NCBI GenBank assembly: GCA_032622095.1
Contig: CP136064.1
Location: 252,962,484-253,026,483, forward strand
Direction of reading: 5' to 3'
Length of the DNA stretch: 64,000 nt
DNA from: Siphonodentalium dalli
Lineage: Eukaryota; Mollusca; Scaphopoda; Gadilida; Siphonodentaliidae
Shown one piece after another: positions 21,938 through 30,331 of the stretch. The position numbers and the translations under genes were made by a program. The notes beneath the pieces were generated by a model. The model ran no database searches and had not been told where the DNA came from. It worked only from the letters and a program-made list of their open reading frames with translations. Position 1 is the first letter of the stretch; each line of letters begins with the position of its first letter.

Positions 21938-23263
21938 GAGCGTGTACTGTGCCGCAGGCAGTGTGCGCTCAAAATGTAAACAACTTTCTCAAGTGTCGTT
22001 TTGGTCAACATATCGCTTTCTCGACGGGGAGATCTGATCCGAATAATAGCTAAGATGTATTTAGATAGAATTATTGAAAGAATTTGACCGATTATTGTGC
22101 ATTTTGACTCGAGAATCGAGTGGAGAAAACGTTTAGTCAAACACGCGAATTCTGCCAATTGCAGTTGCAGACGAGTCACGAGCGCTGTCAGAATCAGATA
22201 ATACAGATTGACAACAAATCGTCAAATGCAGGCCTGAAACTCACCTTTTTGGGAGGTAAATCCCACTTATTAGATATCAAAACAATCCTTCCTAAGCACA
22301 TTCCACAAGTTGCTAATATCTTAGGACACAGTAACAGTCAAAATGAATGAATTTAAATCACGATTCCGAGACGAAGCGAGACATGTACTGTGTACGATTT
22401 TTGACTCATTTTGAGTCGCCTTGTTTTCGATGACGTCATTTGCGTTGCCCCACAACCTTAACCCTTTCCAATTACAGCGGCATTTCAATTGGTTGAAATT
22501 AAAAATTTCTCAAGTTCTAGCTCAACCTGAATCTAGTTACCCAATTGGTAGAATTACTTTAGCAGTACAATTTAGTTTTATCAATTATAACTATAATTTT
22601 ATTGACGATATGAGCTCAACATCATAATATGAAACTGTTTATGGCGGTGTTATCCAAACGTGTGCTTTGATAATGGTTATAATTTTATTTTGCGATCAAA
22701 CGTCAGTGCAGCTCAGCAGAAACGCATAGGCACTATTTCAATTCAGCAGAAACGCATGAGTCCTACGATAATAGTACACCCACTGAACGCGCTTCGCGCG
22801 TTGGTCAGTGGGTGAAAAATCAACACTTCGCTGCATTTACATATAAAACTTGATGTGATATGTTAATTAACTCAGATTACGTGTGTTTGAGCACGGATTA
22901 AACGCTCAATCAATACACCAATCAATATATGGCTAATCTATAGTGAGGTGACATCAGTTGTCCGCGAAGACGACATGACACGTTCAGCCATGTCTGGATT
23001 CTGGCGCGCAGAGACAAATGACGCCTTTACGTCATTACGCCGTAACTGCCTTCATTTTGTTAACAAATGAAACTGATATAATATGAACCTATGTAAGACA
23101 TATTCATAACAACTTACTGTTTATAAATAAATAAATACATCAGTTGTCCATTGCCACATATCAGAAGTTGTGAAGTAGAAAATTCGTTTCATATCTGATT
23201 CCGCGATTTTGTGAAACCACTGCCGGAAGTCACGTGATTTTCACGAAAATGTTGTGTGAATAA
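21938..23263. other. Unassigned sequence
   Basis: Mixed AT-rich sequence with no gene recognised. A direct duplication of CAGCAGAAACGCAT occurs at about 22,715 and 22,744, and a strong hairpin at 22,775-22,814 is listed separately. Confidence 0.4.
22775..22814. repeat. Hairpin, CACCCACTGA...TCAGTGGGTG
   Basis: The outer 10-bp stem CACCCACTGA / TCAGTGGGTG and inner stem AACGCG / CGCGTT surround a CTTCG loop-like centre. It is short and isolated and could be the relic of a terminal structure of a mobile element. Confidence 0.6.
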
Positions 23264-24235
23264 GGTGACACTCCACAGTTTCGAATGATCAGTAGGGGTA
23301 AATTTCTTAGTGCCACCGCACACGCTGCGATTAAAATCGTAAGTGGGGAAAATCGCAGGAGGAAGCATCCAATGCGCATGCCCACGACAATATCGTAGCC
23401 AAATCGTAGCAATCAAGCACTGTTTGATTTTACCAGGAAAATCGTGGCGTGACTTTGGCAACGCGCGCGATCGTAGCTGTCACATGACCACTGTCGCACT
23501 GGTCATGTTGTAAATACCACGAAAATCGTAGCTGCAAAGATCGCAGCACCGTAGCGTCTGCGGGCAAGCTACGATTTCTCCACCTACGATTTTCCCCACT
23601 TACGATTTTAATCGTAGCGTCTGCGGTGGCACTTAGAATAGAGTACCAGTGTTTTCTGTCACCATGGGTGTGGTATGTTTATTGAGAGAAGGTTAGTTAT
23701 GAATTTGTGGATTTTTAGAGGATGTCTTTGAGTTTTGAAAAATATTGTTTCAGGTGACCTTGACCCCACCAGTATGAAGTAGTAGCGATTTCTGCGAAAC
23801 AGTGGCTCCAGACACCAGCGTGACTTTTTAGCACCTAAAATTTGTCATCTGCATGAAAAAATTTTTTTTTTAAATTACAGTGGTGAGAAGTTTGAAATTT
23901 TTTGATATTTTGGTGAGGAAACAGTGTTCTTCCAGACAACATAGGCGACTATACCATAGATTGTCTGGTTTTTGTGTCCCATGGGCCTGAAAATCGCTTA
24001 TTTTGGCCATTTTTGCATCAAAATTTCATTTTTCAGGCACACAATCAAGGGGCATAACTCTTGCTACCCCCATTAAAATGACAATTCTGTACCAAAATCT
24101 TTAAGCCTAGTATGTGCTCAACCCAGGTATGTATACATTGTATATGTGTTGTGGGATCACATTTCAGTTATTTTTCATTGAATTGGTGCCCCCTTATTTT
24201 TGCACCAATCCCTGCAGAAACTGTGGAGTGTCACC
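23264..24235. mobile_element. PIF/Harbinger-like TIR element (972 bp), containing a nested element
   Basis: Perfect 18-bp terminal inverted repeats GGTGACACTCCACAGTTT (23,264-23,281) and its complement (24,218-24,235). The flanking trinucleotide TAA is duplicated (23,261-23,263 and 24,236-24,238). TWA target duplications are typical of PIF/Harbinger. The interior has no transposase-length ORF, so it is non-autonomous. A second TTA-flanked element occupies 23,310-23,632. Confidence 0.75.
23310..23632. mobile_element. Nested PIF/Harbinger-like MITE (323 bp)
   Basis: TIRs begin GTGCCACCGCA and include ACGATTAAAATCGTAAGTGG, matched on the right with two changes over about 50 bp. TTA flanks both ends (23,307-23,309 and 23,633-23,635). 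The interior is made of repeated ATCGTAG-type words. It sits just inside the left TIR of the 972-bp element, so it inserted later. Confidence 0.75.
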
Positions 24236-24309
24236 TAAAAGTTTCTCCTTCACGGTATACTCTAATTTATGTGTGACGTCACAAATACGCACGCCCGCCT
24301 GTTACCTAT

Positions 24310-24344
24310 ACACGACCCGAGCTCGGGCGCGCCGAGCGGGGTCG
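24310..24344. repeat. GC-rich imperfect hairpin
   Basis: CGACCCGAGCTCGGGCGCGCC with GAGCGGGGTCG forms an imperfect GC-rich stem immediately left of MITE copy C. This composition is very unlike its AT-rich neighbours. Confidence 0.5.
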
Positions 24345-24497
24345 TTAACCCTTTACCCAACAAACCGGCCAAAAACGCCCAAATAAAGCTTCAACAGCCT
24401 AAAATATCTTCGGTCTGTCTCAATAACACCATGCAAATATGGATATCGTTGGAACCGGTTCATTGACCACATTGTATTGGTTACAGTTATGCCCTGT

Positions 24498-24566
24498 GTC
24501 AATGCTTTCTCTTATATATGCGAGTCGACCATAGGTCGCCTCGCATATATAAGAGAATGCATTGGC
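24498..24566. repeat. 69-bp palindrome (MITE C, left)
   Basis: It is the same as at 3,597 and 6,739 apart from two substitutions in the left arm (GTCAATGCTTTCTC). Confidence 0.85.
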
Positions 24567-24657
24567 CTAAAAAAAATCTTTTTTTAACACTTTTTACCAT
24601 TTTTTCTTATAATATTTTCTACATTCTTTGACAATTTGATCATTTTTAATGTGTTAA

Positions 24658-24726
24658 GCCAATGCATTCTCTTATATATGCGAGGCGACCTATGGTCGAC
24701 TCGCATATATCAGAGAATGCATTGGC
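24658..24726. repeat. 69-bp palindrome (MITE C, right)
   Basis: Reverse-complement partner of the previous palindrome; one substitution (ATATCAGAGA for ATATAAGAGA) in the right arm. Confidence 0.85.
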
Positions 24727-24756
24727 ACAGGGCCCTTTTGTTGGGTAAAGGGTTAA

Positions 24757-25530
24757 TATATTAATTGGAACTAAATCTGCTGCATCCTGCTTCTGGATTG
24801 TCAGAAGAGAGGTTCTGTTTACGACCGTGTATACTTTCGACACCGTTGACAGAACGTGTACGACTATATGGGTGCGTTCGAGACAATCGCGTTTATATAC
24901 ATAGAGCTATTACATGCATGACAAGACATATCCTTCAACCACGCTCGGTTTCTATCGAATAAACATCTACAGGGCATCTGTCAACAAGGTGCAGTATCAT
25001 TGCCGCACCCGAGGAACGATAGGCATTGATGTACCCAGGTGTGTCAATCGAGACTGGCATGATGTGTGTAATAAAATGCACATTGAGTGATTCGGCATCT
25101 GAAAGTATTTGAATCATTGGATATATTTATCATGTCAAAACTAGAAAAGGAACCAAATATCAAAAGAACCAGGTTCCCAATCGTCTCTACAATCGCATGT
25201 GCTTAAACGTCCAGCTGCCGCAACATCATCCACCCAAGCACATTTGCCTGACAATATACAAACAATTCATAGTTTAATTGACACGAAATCTGCTGCTTCC
25301 TGCTTCAGAAGACATATCCTGTTTACGACCATGTATACTTTCAACAGCGTTGACTTAACGTGAATGGGGGCAATTTATGGATGAGTCTCAGAAGATTGAG
25401 TGTTGTTGCCACCTGCTATGGCAAGCCATTGTCATAAAATACGCTCTGTTTCTCTCGAAGAGTAATGTAAGGGCGTCCGCCTATACAACGTGAAGAATAA
25501 TTACCGCATGTATATTCAACTGTCTTTATA
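24757..25530 (+). repeat. 570-bp repeat family, second locus (about 1.4 copies)
   Basis: It shares with 17,099-18,660 the ordered words TATATTAATTG, CTGTTTACGACC.TGTATACTTT, CCACGCTCGGTTTCTATCGA, ACATCTACAGGGC and TGTCAAAACTAGAAAAGGAAC. A second, more diverged partial unit starts near 25,132. The left edge coincides with the right TTAA of MITE copy C. Confidence 0.75.
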
Positions 25531-25551
25531 GGCACAATGGACAATCTACTA

Positions 25552-25860
25552 TTGATTGATTGATTGATTTGGGGTTTAATGTCGCTTTCTGCAACTAAGG
25601 CCATATCACGACATTGCCATTCTTAGTGGTGGAGGAAATCCGCGCACTTACGGCTAATCTAACAGTGTTTCAATGGCTGATAAACTCGTCGACTGTGTGC
25701 GGCAAACCATCGGCCATTGGCGAGTAACTGGCAACTCCACCAGATAACGATTTCGAGTTACAAAGTCCACGGTGGAAACATGTGGATTTGAACCCTCATC
25801 GCCAGCGTCGGGGGGAGAAACGGAGTTGTACCCTAACAGATTGAGCCACCGAGGCCCCCA
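25552..25860 (-). mobile_element. tRNA-derived SINE (about 309 bp)
   Basis: On the minus strand the head reads GGGGGCCTCGGTGGCTCAAT, with an A box TGGCTCAATCTG (25,837-25,848) and a B box GGTTCAAATCC (25,784-25,794), one mismatch from consensus. A body of about 230 bp follows, ending GCGACATTAAACCCC and a (CAAT)n tail (TTGA repeats on the plus strand, 25,552-25,570). Length, internal pol III promoter and short-repeat tail are those of a complete tRNA-derived SINE. Its tail type is familiar from mollusc genomes, which supports the lineage guess. Confidence 0.85.
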
Positions 25861-25988
25861 CTATATACTATGTATTGTTACGTATTTTCATATGATCGTA
25901 TCAGGATAGGGCAACTTGCAAGTTGTATAACTTGTGCCCCTATCCCTATATATGTATATGTGATTTTGATATATTAAAATATGTTTAA

Positions 25989-26335
25989 AGGGGGACTGTA
26001 TACTAAAATCCGGCCAATTATGGCACCATCTCCTTTTTATACTCAACAGAATATATGCAACAAATGAATGCATTTGAGCCATGAATTATTTAAAAATATA
26101 CTCATTTGCTCTAGGAAAGATACAAACAACATGGTAATTATAATGAAAATGAGTTCGTGACTCGAGTGATAAACTAATTTTCATTATAAATACCATGGTG
26201 TTTGCATCGTTCATAGAGCACATGAGTGTATTGTTTACTAATGCATGGCTCAAATTCATCCATGTGTTGCATCTGTTTTGTTGAGTATTAAAGGAGATGG
26301 TCCCATAAATGGCGGGAGTTGTATACAGTACACCT
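25989..26335. mobile_element. TTAA-flanked foldback TIR element (347 bp)
   Basis: The left end AGGGGGACTGTATAC pairs with the right end GTATACAGTACACCT, and complementarity continues, imperfectly, through most of the element (for example GGCACCATCTCCTTT with AAAGGAGATGGTCCC, and AATGAAAAT with ATTTTCATT near the centre). TTAA lies at both edges (25,985-25,988 and 26,336-26,339). It has no ORF. It shares TTAA|AGG ends with the element at 14,152 but is otherwise unrelated. Confidence 0.8.
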
Positions 26336-26339
26336 TTAA

Positions 26340-27178
26340 CGTAAACAAGTATAATTGGATTTATTGATTGAAAAGCTGGAGCGCTTAACTATGTGCAAGC
26401 ATTTTTTTGTGTGTGTGAAAATATGTCGTTGTGTCATTTGAAACACTTTCTCAAAACGATACTTCCCGGTTTAAAAGACAAAAACATTCTGTCCAAGGAA
26501 AATCAATTTAATTGAACTAACAAAGTAATGGGTGCGCTAAAGAACAATATTTACTTTCACTTTTTCTTGATTTTCTAAAGAATTTAACAGCAGCGCATCA
26601 TAATTTGGTTTTGAGAAATATTTTTTTTTCTGATAAAAACATGTCCCCATAATTCTTAGCTATGAAATATTTCCCTTTGAACTTCAACAGTACTTATCAT
26701 TCAGATAATATTTCTGGTTTATTAAGAATGCATCTCGGTTGCACCAAATAGTTTTAAATTTAATCTGCGAACAACCATTACTGCACATTAGTAGAATTTA
26801 TTATCCTTTCCACTAGAGTGCGAGTAAGTTAATATAAATTGGCTATTGAAACAGGACGGCGCACTCAACCACCGACGGAATTAGATCAAAGACTAGGTAT
26901 ATTTTGTTCCGATGACGCTGTTGAAGACGAAATGTACTTTCTCCTTAATTCCTCTCCTTACCGCACACAACGCCTTGATCTCGTTAACCTGTTGAATATA
27001 CATTTCTGAGACGTCGAAAGCATGACCCAAAATGAATAGCTTGTCAAAATCTTATCCAACAATATCCCTAATATATGCCATTCAATTTGTCATTATGATC
27101 CGCAGATTATTCTCGGTACGTAAAGAGCATCGTATAATTATTAATAACCAATGATTATGTAAACGAGACTACACTTTG
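26340..27178. other. Unassigned AT-rich sequence
   Basis: No gene, RNA or repeat recognised. Confidence 0.4.
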
Positions 27179-27431
27179 CAAGCCTTGAAATAGGGTGTCT
27201 GTCATTTGCAGAATGAGGTCCCCAGAGGGTGGATTTAGTGATGCTACCCCGCATAGCGGCTAGCATCACCAAATTCACATTCTGTGGACCTCATTCTGCT
27301 TACACCTCAGCAGAATGAGGTTCCCAGAGGGTGAATTTTGTTATGCTAGCCCGCTATGCGGGGTAGCATCACTAAATTCACCCTCTGGGGACCTCATTCT
27401 GCAAATGACAGACATCCTATTTCAAGGCTTG
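27179..27431. repeat. Double-hairpin foldback element (253 bp)
   Basis: Outer arms CAAGCCTTGAAATAGG (27,179) and CCTATTTCAAGGCTTG (to 27,431) enclose two hairpins of about 92 bp (27,208-27,299 and 27,310-27,402). Each begins GCAGAATGAGGT and ends with the complement ACCTCATTCTGC. The hairpins carry the shared words CCAGAGGGTG and TAGCATCAC in opposite orders. This is the same hairpin-inverted-hairpin plan as the piggyBac-like MITE, with unrelated sequence. No clear target duplication is visible. Confidence 0.8.
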
Positions 27432-27974
27432 ACCCTTTGCACGTTCAGCTTCCATGAAGTTATGCATTACCTAATTTACCTTCTATTAATATATTTTATA
27501 CTGTTTACTACACAGTGTACATGTATATGTTATTATGTCTGTATACTATACTCATCAGGATGTTTTGCCATTAAACTTATATTATCAAATATTATCTGAG
27601 CTCCACCTTAAGCAACACATTCGACAATAGCAGTATATATATAACGTACGGCATCGAACAGGAATTCCCCCCGATTCTTCTTTTGATATATATGTCTGGA
27701 TCTAATTCATTAGATGGTAACTGTCCGTTGTGATTGATGGTTCGTTAAATCAGACCTGACCTTCGGCGTTGTGCTGTTATTTGCTTTATAAATGTTGCAG
27801 AAAATTGCGCCTGCATGCACACGAGAAAGTTATTTTCACGTGCTGATTGGAACGTGGTTTGCTGTTGTTTTCTATAACATTGTTTTATCCAAATTACTAA
27901 AGGAATGTACCTTCATGCTCGGTATTTGTCGTTCCTACACCTTTGCTAAGCTTTCTTGGTGAGTGATTGCTGAT
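27432..27974. other. Unassigned AT-rich sequence
   Basis: No recognised feature. A 94-codon plus frame that crosses the hairpin above (27,315-27,599) is incidental. Confidence 0.4.
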
Positions 27975-27976
27975 GA

Positions 27977-28482
27977 TCACGATGGGGTATCACGTGGTAT
28001 CGAGGTTGATGAGTACCACGCATTCAAAATGGCTGAGGCGAGCGCAAACGTACAAAAACCTAATATATGAAGAACTGACACAACACATATCATTTTATCA
28101 TTTAAACTGTTACGAGCATATGCTTGTTTATTTTTAAAACAAGTTGATACCTTTTTTAGTTTTTTTAGTTGTTTTCTATAACATTCTTATCAAAGTTTCC
28201 AGTCGGAGGTTCGTGAAATACACCAGTCGATATACATCTAGGAAAATCCTTCGTCTGACAACTTTTGGTTAGAATATTAGGGCAAACAACTGTGAGTTTG
28301 GACACAAATGAGGTGTCAGCTTGTTTGAAATATAGTATAGCATATCCTCGTTACTGCCACAATACTATGTAATATGTCATATCCTAGTTTATTACCTTTT
28401 TCCTCGTTTCTGGTCGCGTTTGCGATCGCCTCAGCCATTTTGAATGCATCATCAACTCGAAACCACGTGATTCCCCGCCGTG
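27977..28482. repeat. Inverted repeat of about 74 bp carrying an E-box and an ATG context
   Basis: 27,977-28,050 and 28,409-28,482 are inverted copies. Each contains CACGTG (27,991-27,996; 28,464-28,469) and, about 30-40 bp downstream on its own strand, AAAATGGCTGAGGCG. On the minus copy the ATG (28,438-28,436) opens MAEAIANATRNEEK and meets a plausible splice donor AAAG|GTAATA (exon end 28,396). On the plus copy (28,029) the frame stops after 13 residues. It could be a promoter plus first exon that was duplicated and inverted, or simply a TIR. Confidence 0.5.
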
Positions 28483-28564
28483 AGAAATGTTAGGTCTAAA
28501 GTTTGACCTATTTTGATAACCGGAACCGGAAAGGGGTGTAACAAAAAATGTGTTGAAAATATAG

Positions 28565-28706
28565 AATATACGCATAGTGTTTCTGAATAACAAATTTAAT
28601 CCACGAGTGGGATTGGCGATTTACACCACGAGCTTCAGCGAGTGGTGTAAATCACCAATCCAACGAGTGGATTAAATTTGTTATTCAGAAACACTATGCG
28701 TATATT
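28565..28706. repeat. 142-bp palindrome
   Basis: Left and right arms share AATATACGCATAGTGTTTCT and continue through GAATAACAAATTTAATCCAC to GATTTACACCAC, closing around GAGCTTCAGCGA. Mismatches are few. It contains repeated GAGTGG words and lies about 80 bp from the right arm of the E-box inverted repeat. Confidence 0.8.
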
Positions 28707-28708
28707 TT

Positions 28709-28874
28709 GTTTATGCCATGATCTTTACAATGCGATGGATAAACACTTTTCCGTTCAAATTGTATGGAGAAAGTTTAATCCACTCTGCGAAGTTTATGCC
28801 ACGATCTTTACAATGCGATGGATAAACACTTTTCCGTTCAAATTGTATGGAGAAAGTTTAATCCACTCTGCGAA
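28709..28874 (+). repeat. Tandem duplication, 83-bp unit, 2 copies
   Basis: 28,709-28,791 and 28,792-28,874 differ at only one position (GCCATGATC against GCCACGATC). Each ends ATCCACTCTGCGAA, and similar AGTTTAATC text continues to the right. The unit is not a multiple of three, so the duplicated short frame here is not meaningful. Confidence 0.9.
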
Positions 28875-29435
28875 GTTTAATCAACAGTAGGCACGTTTAA
28901 TCAACAGGTGTTGATTAAATGTAAAATTTAAACCGATGGCTTTATTTATATAGTAAAATAGGCGATCGTGGTATATACAAGCATCACCAGATATGTTCAA
29001 ATAATGTATTCTTAAACCAAATATATACCGTAATATATAGAGACACAACATATCAACACCCCCCCCCTCCCCATTTCATTTTCATATATAATTTTCATGT
29101 ATAGTTATGAATGTTCATTTATCTGAAGTAACTCTATTCACATGGAGTGGGCGATGCCGATAATTAATAGTTCGCATGCTGCGGCACACAAATATATATA
29201 TACACGGACATATATTTTTTTGAATGTATATGCATATTATAGACGTGAATATTCGGTATTTTCCATCAAAATGATATATATTTTGTCTTTCTGATGTGAC
29301 CAAATGACAGGTGTTATACATCCGCCCACACAAGGTATGTTTAATAATTGTGTTATAGTTCGTAAAAAAATCGCTTACATTTATTTTTCATGTAGAGACG
29401 ATCCCCTCCCTTCGACACTGTTACTATACATTCAC
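28875..29435. other. Unassigned AT-rich sequence
   Basis: Contains C-rich (29,059-29,072) and ATATAT runs only. Confidence 0.4.
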
Positions 29436-29439
29436 GTCC

Positions 29440-29641
29440 GAATTGCTCAACAATAAATACTACCATGTCATGCATCTTTAAACGGGTCAGGCCAACGTAG
29501 AAGCGAACACCATCAGTTCGCAACAGACGGTCGCGTATCGGGATTCGAACTAAACAGACTATATATATATATATCCATCGCTGGGCGCCTTATGTTGTAT
29601 TTATGCGCCATGCGGATTACTATCTGCCCCACCGACGCCCC
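29440..29641 (-). mobile_element. tRNA-derived SINE, probable, with TA-repeat expansion
   Basis: The minus strand starts GGGGCGTCGGTGGGGCAGAT near 29,641 and has a B-box-like AGTTCGAATCCC at 29,540-29,551. Between the two boxes a (TA)n run (29,561-29,575) lengthens the spacing well beyond that of a tRNA. The body continues for about 100 bp. The A box is weak. I read it as a decayed SINE from a family different from those at 10.2 and 25.6 kb. Confidence 0.45.
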
Positions 29642-29825
29642 ATATTAACCGGGAAACTAGTTGAGCAAACACGAAGCATGTGACATTGACACCGATATGG
29701 CCATATGTGCAGAAAGGACCAGCAATGCAGGCAGTTTTTATGCAAAAGTTTTGAAATCAATTACACCGTATAATATATGATATGTGTAATGTAAATATGA
29801 CACCTGATTCGCTACACTATGGTCG

Positions 29826-30330
29826 TTTAAAAACTTTGAAAACACTTCTTCAAATATGGAAACGCTCATTAAAAACACTTCTTCAAATATCTCAGTTAAT
29901 TTTGGTCAATAGTAATCCTCGATTAATCCAAAGGTCAACCTTAAAAACACTTCTTCAAATATCTCAGTTAGTTATGGTTAATATTAATCCACGATTAATC
30001 CTAATGTCAACCTTAAAAATACTTCTTCATATATCTCAGTTAGTTATAGTCAATAGTAATCCTCGATTAATCCTAATGTCAACCTTAAAAACACTTCTTC
30101 ATATATCTCAGTTAGTTATAGTCAATGGTAATCATCGATTAATCCTAAGGTCAACCTTAAAAACACTTCTTCATATATCTCAGTTAGTTATAGTCAATAG
30201 TAATCATCGATTAATCCTAATGTCAACCTTAAAAACACTTCTTCATATATCTCAGTTAGTTATAGTCAATAGTAATCATCGTTCAAATATATCAGTTAGT
30301 TATAGTCAATAGTAATCCTCGATTAATCCT
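29826..30330 (+). repeat. Degenerate left edge of the satellite
   Basis: The first units are shortened and irregular (two partial units before 29,890; another truncated one at 30,280-30,300). They carry the rare CTTCAAATATC variant, also seen at 30,353 and 31,146 but not in the rest of the array. Decayed terminal units are expected where homogenising exchange is less effective. Confidence 0.8.
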
Positions 30331-30331
30331 A

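Larger units (their letters stand above)
24349..24752 (+). mobile_element. piggyBac-like MITE, copy C (404 bp)
   Basis: Perfect TTAA flanks (24,345-24,348 and 24,753-24,756), left TIR CCCTTTACCCAACAAACCGG and right TGTTGGGTAAAGGG. It has the same internal order as copy B: ACCGGCC block, CTAAAATATCTTCGG, then the two 69-bp palindromes at 24,498-24,566 and 24,658-24,726. The extra 12 bp relative to copies A and B lies in the AT-rich spacer between the palindromes. It inserted beside a unit of the 570-bp family. Confidence 0.9.

Noticed and set aside
22775-22814. Transcription terminator hairpin
   Set aside because: Intrinsic terminators of this type are bacterial; no gene precedes it and no T-run follows.
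25784-25860. Functional tRNA gene on the minus strand
   Set aside because: The tRNA-like part continues into a 230-bp body with a short-repeat tail, which marks it as a SINE.
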